Positions 1 through 11,848 of a DNA stretch of 64,000 bases are shown piece by piece. The notes beneath the pieces were generated by a model, which was not told where the DNA came from, ran no database searches, and saw only the letters and a program-made list of their open reading frames with translations. The stretch's first letter is position 1. Every line of letters begins with the position of its first letter. This stretch comes from Merluccius polli (lineage: Eukaryota > Chordata > Actinopteri > Gadiformes > Merlucciidae), in contig JAOPHQ010006541.1 of assembly GCA_030340625.1 (NCBI GenBank), positions 227,501-291,500 on the forward strand. Reading direction: 5' to 3'. Both the position numbers and the translations under genes were made by a program.

Positions 1-460
1 CTTGTCTTTGATGAGCTTTTCACATCAAGGCTGGCTAATGACTTTGAGCGGTGACTGTCTGCTCTGCCTCTAGACGAGAAGGCCCGCGGGCCACCGCTTG
101 TGGGCGGGCTTCAGATGTGGGGTGGCCCTAACCTCCTTCTAAGCAGGCGTTCTCCTCCCTCGACAGAACGCCGATGTTATTGGCGAGAGAGAGAGGGCGG
201 GACTTCCGAGCGTGCTTCGGAGGCGGCGATATCCATTTCAGTTACACGGGCTTAGCGGCGAGAGGCGAGAGGGAGGGACTGCCGATAGAGGATAAAGGGG
301 TTATACCGTCTTTGTCAAATTCTTCATTTAAAAACGGGGACTGTTAACTGGGGTGCACCGCTCATAGGAAGTAAGAGGACAGAAATTGCATTGCGGTAGA
401 CCGGGATAACGCTACAGCTCACGACCCTCTCTCAGTAAAGGGGGCCTCCTCAAAGTCCGG
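1..460. other. GC-rich non-coding segment
   Basis: Richer in G+C and CpG than the rest of the window. It holds two imperfect direct copies of a roughly 30-bp GGCGAGAG-rich block (about 181-209 and 253-284). No credible open frame, splice signal or RNA gene was recognised. It could be a CpG-island remnant or part of an unidentified repeat; neither is shown. Confidence 0.3.
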
Positions 461-659
461 ACTCCAGTCCAGACCGAACCACAATTGTCTCTGGACTCTG
501 AGCGAATACTTTTCGTTTATATTGTCTGCGCGACATCGCCGCGACACAACAAGTCAAAACAATCTGCCATCTCTACTGCAAGCAGCGCCCCGAATGGCCG
601 ACTGCTCCACTGTCTGTTTTGGTTTGGTCCAATTACATTCGGCATCCCATCATCTCCAT

Positions 660-689
660 GCAACCCAGTCTCATATGAGACTGGGTTGC
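660..689. repeat. perfect 30-bp palindrome
   Basis: The 15-base half-site GCAACCCAGTCTCAT is followed directly by its reverse complement, centred on CATATG at 674.5, with no spacer. The next outer base pair mismatches. It lies in otherwise unremarkable sequence. It may be a hairpin or the fused ends of a small foldback element. Confidence 0.95.
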
Positions 690-839
690 TCCATGACAAC
701 AATGGGTTGACACAGGTTGGGCTCATTGGGAATTGGGACAGCCCAGATTGAGAGGTGACAGTGCAGCTAGTTTCGTCAGTAGTTAGCTAGTGTTTTGTTA
801 TGATACGTCCTTTACTTTACTATATCCTTTACCATATTT

Positions 840-1057
840 GGTAACGCTTTATATTAAGGTCCTTGTAATAACCATTACTTCATAGGTAATAAGGCCCTTG
901 TAAGTCCTTACACGATGCTTATTAACATTATTGTGTGTTTATAAGCCTATATAAGTGTTAATAATGGCATTATAATACAGTTAATAGCAGGCTATAACAC
1001 ATTTATAAGCGCTATTAATTAATGGTTATTACAAGGACCTTAATATAAAGCGTTACC
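840..1057. mobile_element. 218-bp MITE with perfect 38-bp inverted termini
   Basis: The left end begins GGTAACGCTTTATATTAAGG and the right end is its exact reverse complement over 38 bases (840-877 and 1020-1057). The interior is AT-rich and non-coding. The flanks CCATATTT (832-839) and CTATATTT (1058-1065) match at 7 of 8 positions, which suggests an 8-bp target duplication and hAT-type mobility. The flank is itself a short tandem repeat, so the duplication is not certain. Perfect termini imply a young copy. Confidence 0.85.
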
Positions 1058-1098
1058 CTATATTTTAAACTATATCTTACCCTATATTTTAAACTATA
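1054..1098. repeat. 24-bp tandem duplication next to the MITE
   Basis: TACCCTATATTTTAAACTAT starts at 1054 and again at 1078, giving two near-identical units with period 24. A related version of the unit (ACTATATCCTTTACCATATT) lies left of the MITE, so the MITE may have landed in an existing small array. Confidence 0.8.
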
Positions 1099-2048
1099 AG
1101 TTGAATCATGAAAAGGTTTCTAATTATTTGGTCATTTTATTAACACAACTCCTGTCATTCTATACAACCATCAGGTGCATATTACAACCGCTCATTTCTA
1201 GTGGCGCACTCTAAATTGTCCGTGCGAAAACACCATACAATACTTTTGTTAGAGCTAGTAATCTAGTTTGGCCAGCGGTTAGCTAGTAGCCTAGTTTCGC
1301 CAGCAGTAGCCTAGATTTCGAACATGAATCAATCTAAAATGGCATGTTCAAAGGTGGCGAGTAACAGAAAAGTCGACAGTGAAAAACAGCAATTCAAAGA
1401 GGAATGGATTGAAAGTATTCGTTGATCCTCTCTCCAACGAGCACCAAACCGTGCCTAATATACCACGAAACAGTAGCTCTTATGAAGAGTGGCAATTTGA
1501 AACACCACTATGAAATAAAACGCAACCTTTCCTCAAAATTCAGATCTATGTCACCATGAGAAAAGTCCTCACTCAGATGAGTATGGGTGTTGGGTAAACA
1601 CAAGAAGCCATTCTCTGATAAAAAAAATAATAAAGAAATAATAAAATAATGTATGACTGAAGTGATGGAGACCATGTTTGAAGGCAAACAAAATGAGGAA
1701 ATCAAGCAAATCCCCCTCTCAGATGCCACAGCAACCAGAAGAGCTGAAGTACTGGCTGGCGATTTGAGCTTTGTGATGGAATAAATAAATGCAGAGTGCA
1801 TTTTTAGCTGTGGATGAGTCCACAGACAATGCTCAGCTGCAGGTGTTTGTGGGGTTTTATAATGAGGCAAAGAGGGAGTTTGCTGACAAACCTCAGTGGA
1901 CACACAAGGGGGGACATTTATGAAGCAATAATATGAATGCTGAACGAAAGAGGGATAGGTTTGTAGAAAGTGGTGTCAATTGCTAATGACGGCGTTCCAA
2001 CCATGATGGAGGACAGAGAGAGAGGACTGGTTCAGCACCTGAAAGATC

Positions 2049-2049
<1 letters not shown>

Positions 2050-2082
<33 letters not shown>
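2050..2082. repeat. poly(C) tract, 33 nt
   Basis: An uninterrupted run of 33 C lies inside the hAT pseudogene, where intact relatives have a His-Pro-Asp codon string (CAC CC. GAC). It looks like expansion of a short C seed. A sequencing or assembly length error cannot be excluded. Confidence 0.95.
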
Positions 2083-2083
<1 letters not shown>

Positions 2084-2512
2084 ACCTGATATTTTACCAC
2101 TGCATAATCCACCAGTCTGTGCTCTGAAATCATGGCAACAGTGATGAGTCTCATAAACGTTTTGAGAGCATCATCCTCACTGCACACATTCCTGACAGAG
2201 GTCAATGCAACTTTTGATGATTTGCTCCTGCATAATATTATCGGATAGCTGAGCAGAGGCAAGTTCCTCGAGCGTTTTAGGGCCATTAGGAAAGAGCTGC
2301 AAGTGCTTCTGTCAGAGCAAAAGAGTGCAAAAGCAAAACAGATTTTTCATGGATTTTATGAAACATGAATAAAAGATGCTGTTGCATGTTTGGCTGATAT
2401 AACATCTCATCTGAATTACCTAAATTTCAAGCTTCGGCAACAACGAGGTGTGTGAGCTGCAGTGCATGCTACTTTCCAGAGGAAATGGGAGGTTTTCAAA
2501 AGTGACCTACAG

Positions 2513-2613
2513 GTAAGCCTTTTTAATATTTCCGACCACACACATTCCTTTTCGGTACTTCATCACACCCTTTTAAGAAGTGCTCCTTAATCCTTTTTAT
2601 TTTGTACCTACAG
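2513..2613 (+). other. intron-like segment in hAT relic
   Basis: GTAAG follows the coding text for a VFKSDLQ-like sequence, and after a T-rich stretch the segment ends TTTTGTACCTACAG before coding similarity resumes (EGLLHFPH). Length is 101 bp with GT-AG ends and a pyrimidine-rich 3' end. hAT transposase genes often carry introns, so this may be a genuine old intron. A chance insertion is the alternative. Confidence 0.5.
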
Positions 2614-3103
2614 GAGGGACTGCTCCACTTCCCACACAGCATTTGGAACGGACCAAATATTACATCCTCAGAATCATGTTGAATTTCCCGGAGACTCGCA
2701 TTAATAACTTCACATTAGGAAAACAAGTCCTACTGTACATTGAAAACCCATTTCTGGACAGGACAGAGACTTCTCTGCAGAAGCACAACAAATCTCCCCA
2801 TGGGCCAGCGCTGCTTCTCTTCTGCAAAGTGACTTGATTGACCTCCAGGAAAACATTGCACTGAAAGGGGCTGACTGTGATGCTCTCACCTTATGGACAA
2901 AGATGGTTCCTGCAGCTAATGTCTCTCTCCTGCATACGATGGCCCTTCACATTCTCACAGTATTTGGCTCAACCTACAGCTGTGACTCTGCTTTCTAAAT
3001 AAATACTCTGAGCTGTGTGATAATCAGGAATCGATTAATAACGGATATAGCCTGCCATTTTGACTGCTAGGATAGTATCCATTAGTTTATCTATGTAACC
3101 TAT

Positions 3104-3145
3104 CCGTCTTTCTGTCTGTCTGTCCGTCCATCCATCCGTCTATCT
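3104..3145. repeat. imperfect CTGT/CCAT tetranucleotide repeat
   Basis: A short run of TCTG, TCCG and TCCA tetranucleotides just downstream of the hAT relic. Confidence 0.7.
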
Positions 3146-3313
3146 CCGGGCCTATCTGAGCTTAAAATGGTGATGGGCTGAAGTGATGAATTTTATTTAA
3201 TGAAATAAAGGCCAGAAAGTAATTTTCCTCTCAGGTGGGGGTTCTGACCGCAATAATATATAGCAATCTTCATGGAAATAATCTGGGATTATCCGGTCAC
3301 CCGTTCTTATCCC

Positions 3314-3345
3314 AGACACACGCACACACACACACACACACACAC
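3314..3345. repeat. (CA)n microsatellite
   Basis: CA dinucleotide run with one CG interruption. Confidence 0.95.
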
Positions 3346-3583
3346 TTCTTTAAAATGGATTCCACCAAGACGCCTGACAGGACAGTGAGGAAGACAAGGT
3401 GAGCAGCAGTCCTCCCCCGTGCCACTGTGTCTATACGCCCAGGGTTCAAAATTAACACCTGCCAGTATGGGAGAAATTTACAAAGAAAGTATAATCAGTA
3501 TCTTGCCTATACGCATGCTATATGAATTAAATAAGTGTGGAAATAAGTGTGGAAAAAACACTGAATCACCAAAGGGTGACTCT

Positions 3584-3586
<3 letters not shown>

Positions 3587-3633
<47 letters not shown>
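3587..3633. repeat. (AT)n microsatellite
   Basis: Uninterrupted AT run of about 47 bases. Confidence 0.95.
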
Positions 3634-3638
<5 letters not shown>

Positions 3639-3666
3639 GTCCCACTCTCAGGACCAATCTTAAACA

Positions 3667-3759
3667 ACAGAACGTATGTATACATTTCACAGAGGCAAAA
3701 CATAAACTACCGCCACGTACAGAACATATGTGTACTTTTCACAGAGGCAAAGGATAAAC
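3667..3759. repeat. 52-bp-period imperfect duplication
   Basis: ACAGAAC(G/A)TATGT followed by TTTCACAGAGGCAAA occurs twice, at 3667-3707 and 3719-3759, with several substitutions. No coding sense was seen. Confidence 0.75.
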
Positions 3760-4462
3760 ATGTGCTCAGCTGCAGCTCTTCTGCAGAACGGCTCAGACCT
3801 TTGTATTACTTGTTAAAAATTATAATAAAAGTCTTTAATTCCTCAGTGTCCTCATCTCTCTCTTAGTTTGCTAAATGTCATTTCTCCATGACACCAGCAG
3901 CCAATGGCTGACAGATTTGACCATTTGACAGGTAAAAAATGCGGGGTTACATATTGAAACAATTGCTTGGCCGGTAGATGTTTCCACTCAGGTGAAAATA
4001 GCCAAATTCTAAAAGTTAATTTTGGACCCTGCAAAAGCCAGAGTCCATCATGGAGGAGCTCTCTGCTTCCCTGATCATTTATATTCCCATTCACCATGAG
4101 CCAAAAGGCGAGAGAGAGGAGAAACAGACAGAGAGAGTGAGAGAGAAGGGGGAGGCACTCTGCCAGTCCTCATGGCACATATCACCCGTGCTCAGAGGGG
4201 TGCATCCGTGCCAAAGGGCAGCCTCTATGGTCATTGGGATATCTAAATAACATAAGCGGGCAGTGGATGTGAAGCCAACTTTAAACTCCCTGGACGCTGA
4301 TCCGTGGCAGTTTCTATGACAGCCATCGCCAATCAATACCCCCGATGCGGCTGGTATTGGCTCAGGGAAGAGTATAGTCCCAGCACAGTTACACAGGGAT
4401 ATTTCTGGCTCATGCTTATAATGCCTATTGACAGTCTTTGTCTATGTGTGTTTGCGCATGTG

Positions 4463-4466
<4 letters not shown>
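3760..4466. other. unique non-coding stretch
   Basis: No gene, RNA or transposon was recognised. It includes a short GA-rich patch near 4110-4150. Confidence 0.5.
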
Positions 4467-4517
<51 letters not shown>

Positions 4518-4562
4518 CTGTGTGTGTGTGTGTGTGTGTGAGTGGGTTTGTGTGTGTGTGGG
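4467..4562. repeat. compound (TA)n-(TG)n microsatellite
   Basis: A TA run (4467-4513) passes into a TG run (about 4519-4562, with interruptions). A 14-base poly(C) run follows at 4649-4662. Confidence 0.95.
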
Positions 4563-4662
4563 CGGGGGTAGTTTCCCAGAAAGAGAAAGAGAGGCTTAAC
4601 TTTTGTGGCTATACTATATATGGCTATAGGGGACCTGGGAAAGCTCAACCCCCCCCCCCCCC

Positions 4663-5989
4663 TTATGTCCCCAGCGAAATGCTTTCTACCGCTAATAACA
4701 CTCATCTCACATCTCACAGCATCAACTATGTGCTGGTCAATTGCAAAGGAGTGCGGTCAGAGTGCGTGCTAATGTATTAGCTTGTGATGATGGGATATTC
4801 AGTTTGCAAATTGATGCATTCATACATAGGCTACACTGTTCCCGGTGTTAGGATCAGAATCTGATGTTCGCCCCAGGAAGGTCAATCTCTGCTAATGGTC
4901 AGAGACTCAGCCAAAGCAAAACAAACAAGCATTGGCTAATCAAACGGCTGGCGTTGACTGCAGTCAGTTTCAGCCTGTAAACTCAGGAAATCTGTGAAAG
5001 AAAACAGATGTTACGCAGACCTACTGGGAGAAGAAAAACAAAGTTAGATGATTCGCTTTAGGCAACTTTAACTCTAAAATTACCTCTTGATGTGTTCAGA
5101 AGACGTGGTCTCTGTGGATTTACCTGTGTTATGTTAAATCTTTAAGTGTCTGTGATTTTAAATTGTTAATATGTTGTACAATAGTCACCTTCAAGCTATT
5201 TTGATGCATCTGCTCTGAATCTGTTACTGATACACTCGGTAATATTACATTTCGTAATGGGATTTGCTTCACATGCGGGATCTACAAAGGCGCTTCCAAA
5301 AGCTTAATCATAATATGCGTTTGAAGGTGAACTTCAGTCGAAATTGTAATAAAAGTTTTGAAAAGCATTAACTTCACTAACAATTCAAACACACAATACG
5401 CATTCACATCTTTGAAAATCAGTCCAGGGTTGGAAATTGCTATGAAATTATTATTGTGTAATTGCTGCCGGATCTGTTTTATTCTGAACCAGACGTTTTA
5501 AAAGGTCAAAATTATTCTGCAGCTTTTACTTTCTGAGGTATATGGTACTCGAATCAGGAGTACAACTAGCCTTAAAACAATGTGACAGCTGGCAGGAGCA
5601 CACCATGTCATCGCTCTTGTCGTACAATTTCCTAACAACGTTAGCAGTGATCCCTGGGGTAAACAGACAACAAGCTAAATAACCTGCAAGTTTATACAAC
5701 AACAATAACAACATACTCTCAAGTAACCACACTTGGTCTAATGGACTCAGAGCAGTGTCCACCATGCCTCGTCCTCCCAGCAGACAGGGTGAAGGTGAAG
5801 AAAATAAGTGACAGGAGAGTGGTGTGTGTGTTGGTTCGGGCGAAAGATCGGGTCCCACCGGCGTCCTCCAGTCCCCTTCTCTGTTGATCCACGCTGGGGC
5901 CCGCGAGGATCGGACCATGGCAGCGTGCTGATTACTACTGGCCATGCCCTTGGAGAGGAGACCCTCCTCTCACCGTTATACTGTGATTA
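4663..5989. other. unique non-coding stretch
   Basis: Nothing recognisable. Open frames are short and show no domain, repeat or splice context that supports coding. Confidence 0.5.
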
Positions 5990-6185
5990 TCAGGACCCCT
6001 CTCTCTCTCCCTCGTACCGGCTTGTTTGGTGTCTCTCTCTCTCTGTCTTATCTTTGTCACTCTTCCCGTGTGTGTGTGTGTGTGTCTCTCATCATCTCTT
6101 TCTCTGTTTCTGTGTGTGTGTTGTGTGTGTGTGTCTCTCTCTGTCTCTGTCTCACTCTCTCTCTCTGTCACTCTCTCTCTCTGTC

Positions 6186-6218
<33 letters not shown>

Positions 6219-6232
6219 CTCTCTCTCTCAGA
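5990..6232. repeat. TC/TG-rich simple-sequence block
   Basis: Interspersed TC, TG and TCTG runs over about 240 bp, strongly pyrimidine-biased on the plus strand. Long open frames here are low-complexity artefacts. Confidence 0.9.
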
Positions 6233-8840
6233 TGAGCTCTGGTGTCAGGCCGAGCGTTTTTGAGGGAAGGTAAGATAGCCACAGCCTGCTGATGACTAAC
6301 CCTTCATCCTAGTTTCTTGCCTTTCATCGTCCCCCTCTCTTGTGTTCACAAAAAAAACAACAAACAACTTTGTAACAAACCTGTTACAAAGTGCTTAACC
6401 ATTTAATCGAGTTACAGCCGGTGACATGGCAATATAACACAACAAAGACAAAGAACCATACATTGAAAGGAGTAAGACAGAACAATCTGAACAAATGTGA
6501 GAATGAAAATAAAACTGTAAAAAAAAACAACATAAAAAAGGTTTGGTCCCCCCCCCCCAAAAGGATTGCGGTGTTAAGATATTAGTGCTCGGCAGTGTGT
6601 GGCAGAGGTTTGCAAAGTAACAAAACAAAAACAAAACCGTGTTGGTGTTGTCTCCCGCTCTGACACCTTCAACACCCCGCGCTGGGTTGGTGGGCAGGGC
6701 TCTGTGATTACGGAGACAGGGAGAAACATCAAAGGATACATGTGATAGAGTCCAATTATTTGAGTGTGGGGATCCCAAGCCGATATGTAGAGCATGATGT
6801 GCTTTCACTGCCTTTCATGCCGTCTAATTCTCACACCACAGGGGGATAATGATTTCTCAACCGCTAGGAGAGACCCGCACAATCGCGCCAAAGAAACACA
6901 AAAACGATTTCTAATGCGTTGATTAAAGACGGTGTGTGTATATGTATAAAACAAAACAGCTAATCGGGATTACAAATATTAAAGATTCACGTTGGTGTCC
7001 ACTAAATGGGAGATTATTATTTTAAATCATGAATTATGAATAGTTAATGAATTAGGACAAATGAACAGGGAAGCGTTTGTACGTAGGCGGATTGCACACA
7101 GATGCCTTAATTACTATATTTTATTTCAAACATAACCAATTTAATACAAATATAATACAATGCATATATATATATATATACTGTATATTGCACATACAAA
7201 AAAGTCCCACTTTAAAGGCGTGGTTTTTCCAGTCCCTATTCTGCTCATGAAATAAAAATAATTCATAAAAATGAAGGATGAATCAATAAATCAATACAGA
7301 AATGTGTGTACAACAAGCTAAATTGTTGACAGGAGTGTGGTGCAAGCTAAATGGTTAGGTGTACTGTGAATGTCATGAAGTGCAAGAAGGTCATACATTT
7401 ATCAAAGTAATGTTAACTAATGTTCAATAATATTAAATGTTATATTGTGTCCGATATTACAAGGGCACTGGTTGTCGGAAAAATAGAAACATCGCTTTTA
7501 ATGCTTGGAGCTCATACACAACATGTTTTGCTGTTATAGGCGACAGCAAAAACTGCAAAAGCAAATGTTTTTGCTGTTTTAAGCAAAGTGCATCCCTACG
7601 AAGAGCAAACCGAATCGGTTACCTTGAGACGATATTGTATCAGTGTATTAGCAATGGTTGTGGTATCTATATTGGACCGCAACGTAGGTGTTATCAGTCC
7701 ATCACTAATAGCTAGAGCCAAGTGTTGTGGTACTCAGAGTGCACTTTCCTTCGTTCCAGTGGAAATGTGAGTGGCATAGGAGTTGGCATAGATGATTGGG
7801 TAAAATAAGTTATTTTTAGTTTGTAGAGAACCTTAATCTTCAGCCTGGGGGGTGACTCTTGGAAGGAGGGCATGATGTATCTTCACAAGATCCTATCTTG
7901 CATCTCCCTTTGCCTTCGGGTGGTATAGCGAGCCACAGCGAGGGGGGAGGCTGCTGTTTGCTGATTTTTTTCCGAGACATATGCCTTTTTGTTGTGTTTT
8001 CTGTATTTTTTATTCTTTGTTACTGGGATTTAACTGAAGCAAGCGGGAGGGTGGACAGAGTTGTCAGGGATTAGAAACCCTGGATTTTCTCTGAGCCCTT
8101 CTTGACTCTTGTTTTTCAAAGACCACCTCACAATGTTCATTCGCCAAACTGTGTATTCACTCGGTTGATAGATATAAGGATATAAAAAGGTCCTTTTACT
8201 CTACTGGCATGGTAAGGTACAATGAGACATGCCATTTTTCCACAACAGCATTAAATAAATGGCACACAACGTCCCCCTCATCATCATCCTCATCCTCATT
8301 ATCACACATTTAAATACCACAAGCTACCATACTGTTATCGAGAGCATGCAGATCTCAAAAACAGCCAAGTGATTTAGCGGTCGGACAGACTTTAATCTGT
8401 TTGACTTTCTCTGCGGACCACGCTGAGCGCCCTGGGCAGGCGACACGGCCCCTCGCATTCAGCAGCACATTGATCTGAAATTCCAACCCGGGGACTATTG
8501 GGCCAGCTCTTAAATATTTGGTTTTAATTACTGCCACAACCTTTACTCTGGCAGGTTACTGTTGAAACATAATCCCCAAGGGAGCGCTGCAGCGAGAGCA
8601 CCGCGCCATTATTCAGCCACCACAGCGGAAGCCTTTTCTCTACCCCCGCGCCTTTTATTATTAGGGAAATGGGACATGCACCCAGCAGACTATATAGGCC
8701 ACTGCTACAAAATAAATAGAACAGATATGGGATATAGTACAATGAAATGCTATACACTGTAGTTATATATAGATACAAATAGCATATGCAGTAGTACAAT
8801 GACATTTCATACACACTTACACAACCAAAAGTGAGACAGT
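6233..8840. other. unique non-coding stretch
   Basis: AT-rich unique sequence. It holds an 11-base poly(C) run (6548-6558) and a short TA run (about 7163-7180). No coding exon, RNA gene or named repeat was recognised. Confidence 0.5.
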
Positions 8841-8847
8841 GAGAGAG

Positions 8848-8882
<35 letters not shown>
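8841..8882. repeat. (GA)n microsatellite
   Basis: GA run with one CGAG interruption, followed by a short A run. Confidence 0.95.
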
Positions 8883-8886
<4 letters not shown>

Positions 8887-8990
8887 AAAAGTTAAATAGA
8901 GATAGACAGAAAACACAATCTAGAGCAACACAGAGATAAAACATAGTTATATTTAACATTTTACTGTCCAGAAGGACTGGATCATGAATA

Positions 8991-8992
<2 letters not shown>

Positions 8993-9062
<70 letters not shown>
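8993..9062. repeat. (TTA)n trinucleotide repeat, about 23 units
   Basis: Seventy bases of uninterrupted TTA/ATT. Confidence 0.97.
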
Positions 9063-10435
9063 CTTTTTCTTTTCAACAGCTAACCGGATTACTTGCGTCG
9101 TTGCGTTGGTTTTGCATCTTTGTATTCTGTGGCCATGCTCATCCAATTTGCACCCGTCGCAGAACGTAAGATCTATTTTTAGCAACAGCTCATAACACAC
9201 CGGTCATGGTTGGGTAGCGGAGGAAGCAGGGATCTCCTCGTAGATCACTTTGCCTGGGGCCAACATCTGCCTGTGTGGGCTCCTCAGCTGGTTCTCCTTA
9301 ATGACAATTCACACCCTTTCCCTGCTCTCACAAATTAATTAGTCACAAAGGTAAAAACAATACTCTTGGTGATGCGATTATTTTGAATGCATTTACAAAA
9401 ACAATTCCTCTTTCTCAATTATTTCTCCCAAGGCCATCCGGCACGAGAAAGGATGTCTTTCTGTTTTGTTTTCCTGGCAAGGTTCTGAGAGCTGCTCAAA
9501 TGGCACATATTTTTACAACCAGCATTTAATATAAGGTGATTTATGTTTTTTGGGAAGAACAATAAGTTTGGCGCTAGGAGAACATTATTAGATTTCTTTT
9601 TCTGTTTAAAAAACAAAGAAAAGTAGCTGTGCGGTACCGGTTTGGTCAATAAGTGGTGTGGGGTGAGCTCAAAAGTAGTGTAAAGAATTGTCTAGATTCT
9701 AGATATTCTTGATGCTTCTGTAACACTGGGAATCTATTCAAAGGTATGTGATTGTAGCGTGATTAAGCTGCTGATCTAAACATAACTTTGATTATTTTAC
9801 TACTTGAATGGGGCACCACTTCCGTTAGGAAGAATATAACTAGCGCCTCTCTAGCGTATGTGAGAGGTGGCTAACCTGTGTTCTTTAACACATAGCTAGG
9901 GTTTCAATTATCAACTTATTATTATCAACCTAATGTGTACAGTACTACTTTCTTTGTTTAAATTAAATACACTTTCCCTTTTGACCAGTGCAGGAATTAT
10001 TCATTTAAACCAAATATGTAACTGTCATTCCCTACATCACCATCTAAGCAGCAGTTATTACCAAATCACCATTCACTAGATTTTCTATGGAATTACCTAC
10101 TAGAATTACTTCTCTTACTCAACATAAAACATCAACGTAGTAGTCAATAATCACACTGTTTTATAAAAAGTATAACAATTTATAACAAAGTATAACAACA
10201 AAACATTGAAAACAACATGGGCCCAAGAAAAGAAAATAGCCGGCAATAAACTATTCTAATTCGCAAACACCCAGTTCAACGTTGCAGGCCTGAATGCTCA
10301 CTCGTGTGCGTCGTAGCCTTAAACAAATGGCTGCTTCACCACGCAGGCAAACCAAATAATCGATACCTCTACTCCATGTGAATGTAGCCTCACACCGCGC
10401 GCTCCGGTCCTCAGGCGGCAGGAGTAGTTTTACTA
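9063..10435. other. unique AT-rich stretch
   Basis: No gene or known element recognised. Confidence 0.5.
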
Positions 10436-10439
10436 GCTG

Positions 10440-10920
10440 GACATACCATTACAAAATACCTATTCTCCGTTTCCCCAGAAAATAAAAAAATTACATTTTA
10501 AACATTACAACTATATCAGATATAAGGCAAAGAGATATGTGATTAAAAATCAATTGTCACCTTATTTATTCAACTGAACTTTAACTGATATAAAACAGGC
10601 AATATAATAACACACATAAATGAGATTCAATTATCTGCAAACTAAATCATTATCTTGACGTTGATTACACGTGACAAACACCAAACCTAAAATAAGTAAA
10701 AAAGTTAAATCAAAGTAAATAATGGGGAAATACAAAGTATATGAATCAACAAAAGATGTGACCACATGGATGAACACAATAAAAAGTCCTTCTACTAAAA
10801 CAATAAACATGCATTCAAGCAATTACTTACATTACCACAATATGTGATTGCGGAATACACTTATAAAGCATGCATTAATTGAACTTTGAATTTAAACTTA
10901 ATGTTAACTAATTAGAGAGA
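10440..10920. repeat. unnamed interspersed repeat, copy A
   Basis: Clearly related to 45085-45425 in the same orientation. Shared blocks in the same order are AGCTGG(A/G)CATACCATTA, CAAACTAAATCA, a TATGA(A/G)TCAACA block, ATGA(A/G)CACAAT, ACCACAAT(A/T)T(A/G)TGATTG and TTAACTAATTA. Copy A has about 130 extra bases inside. No coding potential was recognised. The family is unknown to me; it could be part of an LTR or a non-autonomous DNA element. Confidence 0.7.
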
Positions 10921-10960
10921 GCATGTATGAAGTGCATGAAGTTCATGATGCATGCATGAA

Positions 10961-10996
10961 CATGCATGAAGTGTTTCAAGAAACACTTCATGCATG
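10961..10996. repeat. 17-bp-arm hairpin
   Basis: CATGCATGAAGTGTTTC, a two-base loop, then its exact reverse complement. The unit CATGCATGAA is also repeated just upstream (10951-10960) in a region of ATGAAGTGC-like repeats. Confidence 0.9.
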
Positions 10997-11767
10997 TTTG
11001 GCACGTGTCCTTTTCCTTCTTGTTTTTTACAGTCCAAGTTGTTGTTGATCTTTCTCGTGAGGATGACTTTGTATTTCAGGTGGTGGAAATATCTTGAGTC
11101 CGTCTTGCTGTTTTGGGTCCATTTGGTCATTGTACAACAAAGTTCATATTAGGGACAGCAGGATGTGTAAGTGTGTGTATGCTTTTAAGTGGAATCACTT
11201 ATCAGGCCAACATCAGTAAATGGACCCTGGACCAAAGTGCGTAATCCAAAGCAGTGCAGCCTGGTACGGCTTCATGATACAGTGGCTGTTAAATATATTC
11301 TAGCGAGTTATCCAGAACACCAACCATGCTGGAGCAGGTGTGTAATAGGGGCAATTGTACCAGGATTTTAAAAAATTAGGTGGCACAGGGGGACCAAGAA
11401 CCAGTCAGGGGGGGCCTTTGGGAAATCAGAAGATTCCATCAGAAATAAAAACAAATAAATTTAAAAAAACATCACATGGGCATTAATATTAATTTTACTT
11501 GTTTTATTTTGAATACAAACTGTGGAGTGTGTGTGGTTGAAAGCTGGTCTACAGCCTCACCTGACCCCAGTCTGACTGATTAGACTCTGGGCCTGGATGA
11601 GGCTGCACACCTGTAGTGCATGAACACTCAAGGCACCCACGATAAACCAGCTATCACCACACACGCTAAGGGAGTGAGCCTCTGTCATGAGAGTGTTTAA
11701 CATCTGCTCTAGTTTGTACCATCTTGCCAATAAACTGGTGTATTCAACAACTACCTGTACCTGTGTC

Positions 11768-11785
11768 GGGGGGGGGGGGGGGGGG
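11768..11785. repeat. poly(G) tract, 18 nt
   Basis: Run of 18 G just after the shared part of the first direct repeat. The second repeat has no such run, so it probably arose after the duplication. Confidence 0.95.
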
Positions 11786-11831
11786 CAGCAAGGCCACTTA
11801 GGTGGTGTGTGGTAGAGGTCTATTGCCACAC

Positions 11832-11848
11832 TGGCGCCCAATGTCGTG
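11832..11848 (+). other. candidate retroelement primer-binding site
   Basis: TGGCGCCCAATGTCGTG begins with the ten bases typical of a tRNA-Lys primer-binding site, 66 bp after the first direct repeat. It is a short motif, so chance is possible. Confidence 0.4.

Larger units (their letters stand above)
1324..3060 (+). pseudogene. hAT transposase relic (ZBED5/GTF2IRD2-like)
   Basis: This is a dead transposase of the hAT superfamily, a nuclear cut-and-paste DNA transposase. It opens with ATG at 1324 and a 33-codon N-terminus (KVDSEKQQFKEEW), stopped at 1423-1425. It then continues in broken frames: a GNLKHHYE-like BED-finger end near 1490; FLAVDESTDNAQLQVFVGFY near 1800-1860, which contains the conserved DEST motif; an ATDGxP-like stretch near 1990; then homology around FYHCIIHQ/LTEVNATFDDLL (2085-2230) and FERFRAIRKELQ (2265-2300). 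It ends with a remnant of the C-terminal dimerisation region near 2980-3060. Many stops and frameshifts, plus a 33-base poly(C) run at 2050-2082, rule out function. Family assignment rests on motif order. Element termini were not found. Confidence 0.85.

Noticed and set aside
2047..2286. Minus-strand 79-codon frame ending in poly-Gly
   Set aside because: Antisense to the hAT relic; the Gly run is the poly(C) tract.
5808..6282. Overlapping frames of 109-151 codons
   Set aside because: TC/TG simple repeats explain the lack of stops.
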